Shown here piece by piece: positions 53,425-61,242 of a DNA stretch of 61,242 bases. A program made the translations under genes and the position numbers. This DNA comes from Lysobacter sp. A03 (lineage in GTDB: Bacteria > Pseudomonadota > Gammaproteobacteria > Xanthomonadales > Xanthomonadaceae): contig NZ_JXSS01000064.1 in assembly GCF_000855665.1 (NCBI RefSeq), forward strand, positions 1 to 61,242, read 5' to 3'. The notes beneath the pieces were generated by a model, which did not search any database, was not told the DNA's origin, and worked only from the letters and a program-made list of their open reading frames with translations. Each line of letters starts with the position of its first letter. Positions within the stretch are counted from its first letter, which is position 1.

Positions 53425-54402
53425 GTGGTGAATACGCCCGACGGGCTGTACTGTCCGGCCGGCGATTTCCATGTCGATCCCTGGCGACCCGTGCCCCGTG
53501 CGGTGATTACGCACGGCCATGGCGACCACGCCCGCACCGGCATGGGCTGCTACCACGTGGTGGATGCCGGCCTGCCGATCCTGCAGTGGCGCCTGGGTGA
53601 TCAGGACTACCAGGTCCATGCCCACGGCGAGCGCTTCCAGCTTGGCGAGGCGACCGTCTCCTTCCACCCGGCTGGCCACGTGCTCGGCTCGACCCAGGTG
53701 CGTATCGAGGCACATGGCCAGACCTGGGTGTTGTCGGGCGACTTCAAGCGCGATCCGGATCCGACCTGCCTGCCATTCGAAGTGGTGCCCTGCGATGTAT
53801 TCGTTACCGAGTCCACGTTCGGTTTGCCCGTATTCCGCTGGCCCTCGGCGTCGGATGTGGCGCGCGACATCGTGGCGTGGCGCGAGGAGTGCGCCGCCAA
53901 CGATGAGGCCGCCATTCTATACTGCTATGCGCTGGGCAAGGCACAACGGGTGCTGGCCGAGTTGATGGCCCATACCGACCAGCCTGCATGGCTGCACGGC
54001 GCGATCGATGCGGGCGTGCAGGTCTACCGCGCGGCGGGCGTGCCGATGCTCGAAACCCGAAAAGTCGCTGACGAGGCGCGCGGGACCGACTTCGCCGGTG
54101 AGCTGATCATCGCTCCGCCGTCGGCCGCCGGCAGTGCGTGGACCCGCCGCTTCCGCCATGCACAGCAGGGATTCGCGTCTGGCTGGATGCGGATCCGTGG
54201 CAACCGGCGTCGGCGCAATTATGACCGGGGCTTCGTGCTTTCCGACCATGCCGATTGGCCGTCCCTGCTGCAAACCGTGCGCGAGACCGGGGCACGCCGT
54301 GTGATCGCTACCCACGGTGACACCGACGCGCTGGTGCGTGTGCTGTGCGAGTCGGGTATCGACGCTGGTGGTTTCCAGACCGCGTACGGCGAGGAGGACT
54401 GA
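53425..54402 (+). CDS. Ligase-associated MBL-fold DNA exonuclease
   Basis: 325 residues from GTG 53425 (second GTG at 53428). Metallo-beta-lactamase/beta-CASP fold: AVITHGHGDHARTG (HxHxDH), FHPAGHVLGSTQVRIEAHGQTWVLSGDF, DVFVTESTFGLPVFRWP, LYCYALGKAQRVL, FVLSDHADWPSLL and VIATHGD. It matches the mRNA-3'-end-processing-like exonuclease that always accompanies the ATP-dependent ligase in this cassette. Its TGA overlaps the ligase ATG by one base. First gene of four. Confidence 0.94.
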   Translation: MVNTPDGLYCPAGDFHVDPWRPVPRAVITHGHGDHARTGMGCYHVVDAGLPILQWRLGDQDYQVHAHGERFQLGEATVSFHPAGHVLGSTQVRIEAHGQTWVLSGDFKRDPDPTCLPFEVVPCDVFVTESTFGLPVFRWPSASDVARDIVAWREECAANDEAAILYCYALGKAQRVLAELMAHTDQPAWLHGAIDAGVQVYRAAGVPMLETRKVADEARGTDFAGELIIAPPSAAGSAWTRRFRHAQQGFASGWMRIRGNRRRRNYDRGFVLSDHADWPSLLQTVRETGARRVIATHGDTDALVRVLCESGIDAGGFQTAYGEED

Positions 54403-56006
54403 TGCGGCGTTTTGCAGCGTTGTACGAGCGCCTCGATCGGACCACCGGCACCACCGACAAGCGAGCAGCGCTGGCGGATTACTTCCGCTCTGCGCCGCCG
54501 CATGACGCCGCATGGGCGCTGTGGCTGCTGGCCGGAGGCAAGATCGGCGGCACCCGCGCCCGTATCGCCAGCACCGGCGAGCTGCGTGCGTGGGTCGCCG
54601 AGGAGAGCGGCAATCCCGACTGGCTGGTCGAGGCCAGCCATCACGCCGTTGGTGATCTGGCGGAAACGCTGGCGTTGCTGCTCGATGATCCGGCGCACCC
54701 CGGCGACGATGGTGGTCTGGCCGAATGGGTCGAGCAGCGTCTGGTTCCCGTCGCCAATGCCGAGCCGGAGTCGCGGCGTGAGGCCGTGGTCGGCGCCTGG
54801 CGCACGCTGTGTTTCCGCGAGCGTCTGGCTTTCAACAAGCTGCTGACGGGGGCGTTGCGGGTGGGTGTCTCTGCCGGCTTGGTGCAAAAGGCGTTGGCGG
54901 AATCGTCCGGGTTGGATGTGGCACGGATAGCGCAGCGCATGCTCGGGCGGTGGACGCCGTCGGCGGACTTCCTTGAAAAGCTGCTCTCCGAGGAAGTCCA
55001 GCCCGGAGATGCGGCGCTGCCGTATCCGTTCTTCCTGGCTTCACCGCTGGAAGGGCTGCCGGGCGAGTTGGGCGCGATCGATGACTGGCTTCTGGAGTGG
55101 AAGTGGGATGGCATCCGCCTGCAGCTCATCCGTCGCGGCCCGGACATCGCACTGTGGTCGCGCGGGGAGGAGCGCATGGACGGGCGCTTTCCGGAGATCG
55201 AAGCGGCCGCTGCTGAACTCCCGCGTGATGCGGTCATCGATGCTGAGTTGCTGGCGTGGCGACCCGGCGAGGACATGCCATTGCCGTTCTCCGCGCTGCA
55301 AACCCGGATCCAACGCCTGAAGCCCGGGCCGAAGGTCCTGGCCAAGACGCCAGTCCGGGTGAGCTCCTACGACCTGCTTGAGCTGGACGGCGAGGACCTG
55401 CGGGGGCGTCCGCTCGACGAGCGTCGCCGCCTGCTGAAGGAGCTGCTTGAGGCGGTCGATCACCCCGTGTTGCAACTTTCGTTGGGGATCGAGGCTGCCG
55501 ATTGGGAGCACGCTGCGGAGCTGCGCGAGCAATCCCGCGAACTCGGTGTTGAAGGCCTGATGCTGAAGCGCCGCAATTCGCCCTATCGGCACGGACGCAA
55601 GCGCGGCGATTGGTGGAAGTGGAAGGTCGATCCGCTTTCCGTGGACGCGGTGCTGATCTACGCCCAGTCGGGTTCGGGCCGCCGCAGCACGCTCTACACC
55701 GACTACACCTTCGCCCTTTGGGACGGCGACGTACTGGTGCCGGTCGCCAAGGCGTACTCGGGGCTCACCGACAAGGAGATCCTGCAGTTGGACCGGTGGA
55801 TCCGCGGGAACACGCTGCAGCGATTCGGCCCGGTGCGTTCGGTGCCGGCGGAGCAGGTGTTCGAGATCGCCTTCGAGGGCGTCAATGTGTCGGCCCGGCA
55901 CAAATCAGGGATTGCGGTGCGCTTCCCGCGCATCGTGCGTTGGCGGTCCGACAAGCCTGCCGCCGAGGCGGACCGGGTGGAAACGTTGCGGGCACTCGCC
56001 CGGTGA
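54402..56006 (+). CDS. ATP-dependent DNA ligase of the ligase-associated repair cassette
   Basis: 534 residues. An N-terminal helical domain precedes the nucleotidyltransferase core: catalytic Lys234 in LLEWKWDGIRLQL, VSSYDLLELDGEDLRGRPLDERRRLL, ELGVEGLMLKRRNSPYRHGRKRGDWWKWKVDP, and an OB-fold end (FEIAFEGVNVSARHKSGIAVRFPRI). The group seals nicks using ATP and is distinct from NAD-dependent LigA. Starts on the exonuclease stop (TGATG) and ends overlapping the helicase GTG (GTGA), so all are coupled. Confidence 0.96.
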   Translation: MRRFAALYERLDRTTGTTDKRAALADYFRSAPPHDAAWALWLLAGGKIGGTRARIASTGELRAWVAEESGNPDWLVEASHHAVGDLAETLALLLDDPAHPGDDGGLAEWVEQRLVPVANAEPESRREAVVGAWRTLCFRERLAFNKLLTGALRVGVSAGLVQKALAESSGLDVARIAQRMLGRWTPSADFLEKLLSEEVQPGDAALPYPFFLASPLEGLPGELGAIDDWLLEWKWDGIRLQLIRRGPDIALWSRGEERMDGRFPEIEAAAAELPRDAVIDAELLAWRPGEDMPLPFSALQTRIQRLKPGPKVLAKTPVRVSSYDLLELDGEDLRGRPLDERRRLLKELLEAVDHPVLQLSLGIEAADWEHAAELREQSRELGVEGLMLKRRNSPYRHGRKRGDWWKWKVDPLSVDAVLIYAQSGSGRRSTLYTDYTFALWDGDVLVPVAKAYSGLTDKEILQLDRWIRGNTLQRFGPVRSVPAEQVFEIAFEGVNVSARHKSGIAVRFPRIVRWRSDKPAAEADRVETLRALAR

Positions 56007-58495
56007 GCGACGCGCCCGTCCGCACCCGGCGGCGAGCAAAGGACGCAGCGCTGACCGACTGGTTTGTGTCGCGGGGCTGGCGCCCGGCGCCATTCCAGCG
56101 CGAGGCTTGGCGACGTTACCTGGCCGGCGAGTCGGGCCTGTTGGTGACGCCGACCGGCAGTGGCAAGACGCTCGCAGCGCTGGGTGGGCCGCTGCTACAG
56201 GCGCTGGCGCTGGGAGACACGCCGGCGAAAACCCGCCGTGGCGTCGCTGCGACCCCACGTCTCAGACTTCTGTGGATCACCCCGCTGCGCGCGCTGGCTG
56301 TCGATACGGTGCGCTCGATGCAGGAGCCCATCGCTGCGCTGGGCGTGCCCTGGACAGTGGCGATGCGTACCGGCGACGCCAGCGCACGCGACAAGCGCCT
56401 GGCCCGCAAGGGCCTGTCGGACGTACTGGTCACGACGCCGGAGTCCTTCGCGCTGATGCTGTCCTATCCCGACGCAGCGCAACTGCTCGCCGGCGTGCGC
56501 GGGGTGGTGGTCGATGAGTGGCACGAGCTGTTGGGCAACAAACGCGGGGTGCTGTTGCAGTTGTGCCTGGCGCGGCTGCGCGGCATCGTGCCCGCGGCGC
56601 CGGTGTGGGGTCTTTCGGCCACGCTCGGCAATCTGGAGGAGGCGCGCGACGTTCTGCTGCCGCACCGTCCTGATGCGGCCATCATCAGGTCTGCCCGCCG
56701 GCGACGGATGACCTTGCAGACATTGTTGCCGAGCCAGGGTGAGCGCTTTCCGTGGGCGGGGCACCTGGGCCTCTCGCAACTGGCACGGGTCTCGGCGGTG
56801 TTGCAGAAGGCGCGATCCAGCCTGTTGTTCACCAATACCCGCTCGCAGGCAGAGCTGTGGCATCGCGCGCTGCAAGCGGTGTGGTTGGACGATCCCGCGA
56901 CGCTCGCACTGCATCACGGTTCCCTCGACGCATCCCTCCGGGCGGCTGCCGAGGCCGGGCTACGTGACGGCACCGTCCGCTGCGTGGTTGCGACGTCCAG
57001 CCTCGACCTTGGCGTGGATTTCCCGGCCGTTGACCAGGTCCTTCAGGTCGGCAGTCCGAAGGGCATGGCCCGCTTGTGGCAGCGGGGCGGGCGCGCCCGT
57101 CATCGTCCCGGTGAGGTGGGGAAGGTGATCTGTGTCCCGACGCACGCGCTGGAGCTGGCGGAGTACGCCGCCGCGCGGGTGGCGCTCGCCCACGGGCGGG
57201 TGGAGTCACGGCCACCATTGCGGCTGTCGCTGGACGTGCTGGCGCAGCACTGCGTCACCCTGGCGTTGGGCGGCGGCTTCGACCCCGTGGCATTGCTGGA
57301 CGAGGTGCGAGGCACCCACGCATTTGCGCGGTTGGGCGAGGACGCGTGGACCGCGGTGCTCGACTTCATCGTCCGCGGCGGCAGCGCACTGGAAAACTAC
57401 CCCGACTATCGTCGCGTCATACGCGACGAGGACGGCTGCTATCGCGTCCATGATCGCCGCGTGGCATTCCGGCACCGGTTGTCGATTGGCACGATCACCA
57501 GCGACGGCAGCGTGCAGGTGCGCTACATGAAAGGCGGCTGGCTGGGCTCGGTGGAGGAGGCGTTCATTAGTCGGCTGCGTCCGCGCGACCGCTTCCAGTT
57601 CGCCGGCAAGACGCTGGAACTGGTCCAGCTGCGCGACATGACGGCGTTCGTCCGCATCGCCAAGGCCGGCGAGGGCAGGGTGCCGCGCTGGCAGGGTGGC
57701 CGCATGCCGCTGTCCAGCGAGTTGGGGGCCGAGGTCGAGGCGATCCTGCATGAGCCCGCGGCAAGCCCCGAGATGCGTGCGCTGCAACCGCTGCTGCATC
57801 TGCAGGCGCGTCTTTCGGAGCTGCCGGGACCGGATCGCCTGCTGGTCGAGACGGTCAAGACGCGTCAGGGTTGGCATCTGTTCGCCTACCCGTCTGCCGG
57901 ACGCGCCGTGCACGAAGGATTGGCCGCCCTGATGGCGCTGCGCTGGGGACGTGAGACCCCCAATACCTTCAGTTGGGCGGTAAACGACTATGGGCTGGCG
58001 CTGACGGCCCAGTCCGAGGCGTGGCCAGACTCGTGGCTTATCCAGCGGCTGTTGACGCCGGAGGGTCTACTGGACGATCTGCTGGCCAGCCTCAACATTG
58101 CGGAGCTGGCGCGGCGGCAGTTCCGCGAGATCGCCCGGGTGGCCGGGCTCCTGCCTCCTTCCTTGCCGGGGCGGGCCGCCCGGTCACTGCGCCAGCTGCA
58201 GGCGTCGAGCAGCCTCCTGTTTGACGTGTTGCGCCAGCACGACCCTGGGCACGTGCTTCTGGCCTAGGCCGAGCGCGAGGTGATGGAGGCGCAACTCGAC
58301 GTCCAGAACTTGCGGGCGGTCCTGACGCGCTGCGGGGAAAGGCGGCTGGCACTGCATCGTCCCCGCAGCCTGACGCCGCTGGGGTTCCCGCTCTGGGCGG
58401 AGGCCATCCGTGGCCAGCTCAGCACCGAGGATTGGCGCACCCGCGTCGCGCGGGCCGCGCAACAGTTGGAGCGGCGGCATGCCCGGAATGATTGA
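56003..58495 (+). pseudogene. Ligase-associated DEXH-box helicase (Lhr-like), interrupted by in-frame TAG
   Basis: GTG 56003 overlaps the ligase stop. Motifs: LVTPTGSGKTLAAL (I), LWITPLRALAVD (Ia), VVVDEWHEL (II), GLSATLGN (III), SLLFTNTRSQAELWHRAL (IV), ATSSLDLGVDFPAVDQVLQVGSPKGMARLWQRGGRARHRPG (V, VI), then the winged-helix and Lhr-core parts. Codon 755 is TAG (58265-58267). In the same frame the conserved family C-terminus continues: AEREVMEAQLDVQNLRAVL... SLTPLGFPLWAEAIRGQLSTEDWRTRV to TGA at 58493-58495. Relatives have Gln before the AxxEV segment, so CAG to TAG is likely. Either the product is 754 residues, lacking the last 75, or TAG is read through, or the base is an error. Confidence 0.9.
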
Positions 58496-59120
58496 ACGCA
58501 ACGTGGCGGGGGAGGCGCTGCAGTTCCACGCCGATCGCGCGGTGTTCTGGCCTTCGCGCAACCGGTTGATGATCGCGGACCTGCACTTGGGCAAGGGTGA
58601 TGTGATGCGGGCAGCTGGCATAGCGGTGCCGACAGGCGGCACCGCCCACGACCTGGCCCGGCTGGACGTCCTCCTACGCGTGACTTGCGCCACCGAGCTG
58701 TGGGTTCTTGGGGACTTCCTGCACGGCAGGCGGAGTGCTGCCGTCGAGCGCGCGTGGAGGGCACTGCTGGTGAGTCATTCGACGGTTGTAGTGAGCGTGG
58801 TGGGTGGCAACCACGATCGCGCACTGGTGCCGGACGCTCTGGATGTGGCGTTGCTGCCGGAGGACGTCCGCGACGGCCCGTTCCGGTTCCGCCATCACCC
58901 GCGGCCAGCCGGAGATGAGACCGGCGGGCACGTGCTTTGCGGTCATCTGCATCCCGTGGTGAAGCTGCCGGGCTTGCCGGGACGCTACCCGGCGTTCGTA
59001 CTCGATGCAGATGAAACGGTGTTGCCCGCGTTCTCAGCATTTACCGGCGGTATGCGCATTGAAGATCCCGCCCAGCGATGGATCGCGTGTGCGAAGGGCA
59101 TGTTGGCGGGAAACGCTTAG
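58479..59120 (+). CDS. pdeM: PdeM, ligase-associated DNA damage response endonuclease
   Basis: 213 residues from ATG 58479 (ATG 58488 is an alternative; both overlap the end of the full-length helicase frame). Calcineurin-like phosphoesterase motifs: LMIADLHLGKGDVMR, WVLGDFLHGRR, VVGGNHDR and VLCGHLHPVVKLPG. It is the fourth member of the exonuclease-ligase-helicase cassette. The overlap with the distal helicase frame shows that the helicase C-terminus was until recently, or still is, translated: start context lies inside it. Confidence 0.95.
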   Translation: MPGMIERNVAGEALQFHADRAVFWPSRNRLMIADLHLGKGDVMRAAGIAVPTGGTAHDLARLDVLLRVTCATELWVLGDFLHGRRSAAVERAWRALLVSHSTVVVSVVGGNHDRALVPDALDVALLPEDVRDGPFRFRHHPRPAGDETGGHVLCGHLHPVVKLPGLPGRYPAFVLDADETVLPAFSAFTGGMRIEDPAQRWIACAKGMLAGNA

Positions 59121-59200
59121 GACTTTGATATATGAGGGCGACGGAGCGGACGCCGCAGCGGCGACGCCCGTCCATCGCGTGAAGAGGTTGCTGCGGGCTA

Positions 59201-59488
59201 TCAGCCCTTGGTGCCCGTGCTGGCGGTCTTGGTGGCCGCCTTGCGCGCCGTGTTGCCGCGCGAACGGAAGGCGGTCGCGTTGACACGTGGCCGGATGGGC
59301 GTGTTGCCCAGTACCTCTACGCGGCCACCCTGCTTGCGGAAAGCGGCGAGGTCGGCGGCGATGCTTTCGCTCGTGATGCCATTGTTGGCGTTCTTGGCGC
59401 TACCGGTGGAGCGGCGGCGCAGCGGCGCGCTGGCGCCACGATTGGCAGTGCGGGTGGTTGTGGCGGACTTGGTCGAGTTGCTTGACAT
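59201..59488 (-). CDS. Small basic protein with conserved GGRVEVLGNTP core
   Basis: 95 residues (MSSNSTKSATTTRTANRGAS...), very rich in Ser/Thr/Arg/Lys at both ends. The middle (SIAADLAAFRKQGGRVEVLGNTPIRPR) looks conserved; I recall related short proteins in Xanthomonadaceae annotated SyrB-like regulators, which is not proof of function. A basic, disordered, DNA-associated protein is plausible. Upstream lies an AT-rich stretch with a TATAAT hexamer (59665-59670). Confidence 0.62.
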   Translation of the reverse strand: MSSNSTKSATTTRTANRGASAPLRRRSTGSAKNANNGITSESIAADLAAFRKQGGRVEVLGNTPIRPRVNATAFRSRGNTARKAATKTASTGTKG

Positions 59489-59639
59489 TGGCTCTCCTGG
59501 ATATAGGCCATCCCCGGGCGGGACGGCACAGCCGGCGGATAGCGGCGCGCCACCGCATGACGCGGTGATGCCGATGCCGTGGTTCCCAAGCTCGTTAAAC
59601 GAAGCATTTCTGAACGCGCAGTTGTCTGCGGCAGAAAAC

Positions 59640-59700
59640 GTCGGAATAACTTGGGAAGTTGGTTATTATAGCATAACTTCCACTAAAGTGCCGGCAACGT
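59640..59700 (-). promoter_or_regulatory. AT-rich promoter/operator-like island
   Basis: The 345-base space between 59489 and 59833 is much more AT-rich than the rest of the window around here. On the minus strand a perfect TATAAT (59670-59665) is centred in an inverted repeat GGAAGTT (59654-59660) and AACTTCC (59675-59681). No good -35 is seen at 17 bases, which suits a regulated promoter for the small basic protein. Inference from sequence only. Confidence 0.45.
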
Positions 59701-59767
59701 CGTCTATCTTCATGACATAGGAGTTTGGGAAGCTGGTGTTTCGGCGACGCTGCGAATTCTATTCCCC

Positions 59768-59810
59768 ACAAAAAAACGCCCCGCACCCAACCTCGGTTGA
59801 ATGCGGGGCG
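59768..59810 (-). terminator. Rho-independent terminator after adhesin gene
   Basis: On the minus strand CGCCCCGCA pairs with TGCGGGGCG around a 16-base loop, followed by seven T. It begins 23 bases after the adhesin stop. Confidence 0.88.
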
Positions 59811-59833
59811 CTTCGCGTGCGCTCGGTCAGGAC

Positions 59834-61242
59834 TTACCAGCTGAAACCGGCACCTGCGGACACGCTGCTCTCGCCGCCGGCAATTGCACCGCCCAGCGAC
59901 ACGCTCGCGCGAGCGCCGATGGCGCGGCGATAGCCGATGGCCAACGCTTGCTGGCCGCCCTGGGACCCGATGCCGACGCCGATATTGTTGGCGCCGCCCA
60001 GGCCCGCCGTGTTGGCCGCGAGCCCCGCGTATGCGGCGCTTGTGGCGCCCATGCGATCGATACGGCGGTCAAGCGTATGGAAGCGATCGTCCATTTCCAT
60101 GCGGAACTCATCCAGACCGTGGTTGAAACGGGCCACCTGCTGATCCGTGTATGCGTTCGCGGACTGCAGCGTGGCGGCATCGCCGGTGTCGGCGTAGGTG
60201 TTGGCAGTCTGCAACGTCTGCGTCGCCGTGGTGGCCGTGTAGGCGCGGGCGTCGCTCAAGGTGCGGGCGTCGCCGGAATCGGTGTAGGCATTCGCGCTGG
60301 CAAGGGTCTGGGTGTCGCCAGCATCCGAGTAGGCGTTTGCGTCAGCAAGCGTCTGCACGTCACCAGCATCCGAATAGGCGTTGGCGTCGGTCAGGGTTTG
60401 CGCGTCACCGGCGTCGGCGATCGCCTGGACCTGGTTTTCGGTGATGCTGCCGGCAGATATCACCTGCGCATCGATGTAGATCTTCGCATCTGCCAGCGCC
60501 TGAGCGGTTCCCGAGTCCGTGTACGTGTACGCATCCGTCAAGGTTTGCGCGCTGCTGGCATCGGTGTAGGCATTCGCATCGGCCAACGTCTGCGTGGTGC
60601 CGGCATCGGTGTAGCTGTTGGCGTCGGCCAACGTCTGAGCGGCACTGGCATCGGTATAGGCATTCGCATCGGTCAGCGTCTGCGCGTCGCCCGCATCGGC
60701 GATTGCCTGCACCTGCGCGGGGGTGATGCTGCCTGCAGCGATGATCTGCGAGTCGGTGTAGGCATTCGCGTCGGCGAGGGTTTGCGCATCGCCTGCATCC
60801 ACCACGGTCTGCACCTGGGGCATGGTGACTCCGCCAACACCGGCAATTGCCGACTGCATCTGGCGCAGGTTGACTGCGTCGGTGGCGACAGTGGCGTCGG
60901 CGACGTTGACGATCTGCCGTTCGCCGCCTGTGGTCCCCACCGAAACCGTGTTCACCCGGTCAGCGACGGAGTTTGAGCCCAGCGCGACGCTGTCAGCGAC
61001 GCTTGCGTGCGCCGAACTGCCCAGCGCGCTGCTGCCAGCGGCGGTCGCGCGTGCGCCTGAGCCGAATGCAGCACTTTGCAGGGCGCTGGCGGGGGGGGCG
61101 GGGGCCGCGGGGGCCGCCGGGCGCCCCCCCTGCCGGGGGTTTCCCCCCCACACCCCCACCCCCCTGCCGCCCGCCACCCCCCCCGTGCCCCCCACGCCGC
61201 TCTGGTCACCCGTGGCGCGCCGCCCCCCCCCCCCCGCCCTCG
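59834..61242 (-). CDS. Trimeric autotransporter adhesin (YadA-type), 5' end cut and low quality
   Basis: The minus-strand frame is open to the window edge. From about 61087 inward: head-type motifs (GSSALGSSAHASVADSVALGSNS), neck (NTVSVGTTGGERQIVNVADATVATDAVNLRQMQ), a stalk of about twelve 15-residue repeats (DAQTLADANAYTD type; 60143-60799) broken twice by an AAGSITPAQVQAIA-like insert, a short coiled coil (FNHGLDEFRMEMDDRFHTLDRRIDRM), and the membrane anchor (YAGLAANTAGLGGANNIGVGIGSQGGQQALAIGYRRAIG... VSAGAGFSW). Fifteen-residue periodicity matches the right-handed coiled coil of the YadA stalk. The anchor forms a 12-strand barrel as a trimer. Sequence beyond 61090 is homopolymer-rich and untrustworthy, though the frame stays open. 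Confidence 0.9.
   Translation of the reverse strand, partial: RAGGGGRRATGDQSGVGGTGGVAGGRGVGVWGGNPRQGGRPAAPAAPAPPASALQSAAFGSGARATAAGSSALGSSAHASVADSVALGSNSVADRVNTVSVGTTGGERQIVNVADATVATDAVNLRQMQSAIAGVGGVTMPQVQTVVDAGDAQTLADANAYTDSQIIAAGSITPAQVQAIADAGDAQTLTDANAYTDASAAQTLADANSYTDAGTTQTLADANAYTDASSAQTLTDAYTYTDSGTAQALADAKIYIDAQVISAGSITENQVQAIADAGDAQTLTDANAYSDAGDVQTLADANAYSDAGDTQTLASANAYTDSGDARTLSDARAYTATTATQTLQTANTYADTGDAATLQSANAYTDQQVARFNHGLDEFRMEMDDRFHTLDRRIDRMGATSAAYAGLAANTAGLGGANNIGVGIGSQGGQQALAIGYRRAIGARASVSLGGAIAGGESSVSAGAGFSW
60143..60799 (-). repeat. 45-base tandem repeats encoding adhesin stalk pentadecads
   Basis: About twelve diverged copies of a 45-base unit encoding xxxAQTLADANAYTD, in two blocks (about 5-6 and 6 units), each led by an AQVQAIADAGDAQTL unit. 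Repeat number is likely to vary between strains. Confidence 0.85.

Noticed and set aside
59654-59681. Resemblance to a loxP- or dif-like recombination site (ATAACTTCC, GGAAGTT)
   Set aside because: Arms are only 7 bases and the core does not match the loxP or dif consensus; an operator/promoter reading is simpler.

Overview
The window is a G+C-rich (about two thirds by eye) segment of a gammaproteobacterial chromosome. Gene content points to the Xanthomonadaceae/Lysobacteraceae (Lysobacter, Luteimonas or a relative): a lipoprotein azurin, a complete nitrous-oxide reductase cluster, the radical-SAM/UdgX pair, the ligase-associated repair cassette and a trimeric autotransporter. Genus assignment is inference. 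No rRNA, tRNA, CRISPR array, insertion sequence or prophage was seen. Both window edges cut genes: vgrG at the left and a YadA-type adhesin at the right. The last ~160 bases are homopolymer-rich and look like poor-quality contig-end sequence.

Layout. 1-5.5 kb (minus): a T6SS spike gene, then a coupled trio of N-formylglutamate amidohydrolase, a QEGLA-motif (MATCAP-like) metallopeptidase and an ATP-grasp ligase. 5.6-9.2 kb: unrecognised secreted proteins, two of them tandem paralogues and one with a PKD domain. 9.4-12.1 kb: radical SAM DNA-modification/repair protein and a DUF4130-UdgX fusion. 12-19 kb: a lipoprotein hydrolase and a dead C-terminal copy of its family 1.4 kb away, a membrane protein, PutP-type symporter, MFS exporter, small lipoprotein and a PfpI remnant. 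19-24.6 kb: pirin and glutathionyl-hydroquinone reductase; an SPFH / zinc-ribbon / small membrane protein operon; an acyltransferase. 24.6-33.9 kb: esterase, lipoprotein, BON-LysM protein, porin, LD-carboxypeptidase, OsmC, and secreted amidohydrolase plus M20 peptidase.

33.9-37.5 kb (minus) holds the most unusual locus. It is a translationally coupled operon of a sterol-desaturase-type hydroxylase, a KASIII-like ketosynthase fused to a heme-oxygenase-like diiron domain, and a protein of unknown function. Catalytic residues of both halves of the fusion are visible, so an undescribed lipid or small-molecule pathway is plausible. 37.7-41.3 kb: coiled-coil membrane protein, PRC-barrel protein, flavin-split-barrel protein, azurin and a ferritin-like protein.

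41.4-50.5 kb is a contiguous nosRZDFYLX operon. NosX (ApbE) should flavinylate the NosR SGATVT motif, NosDFY with NosL supplies copper and sulfur for the CuZ centre, and azurin is a plausible electron donor. NosZ appears to carry a Tat-lipoprotein signal. 50.6-53.3 kb: an unrecognised 535-residue protein and an M14/AstE-like peptidase. 53.4-59.1 kb: the four-gene ligase-associated DNA repair cassette (MBL exonuclease, ATP-dependent ligase, Lhr-like helicase, PdeM). The helicase is interrupted by an in-frame TAG just before its conserved C-terminal 75 codons. The window ends with a small basic protein behind an AT-rich promoter/operator-like island and the adhesin, whose stalk is built from about twelve 15-residue repeats.
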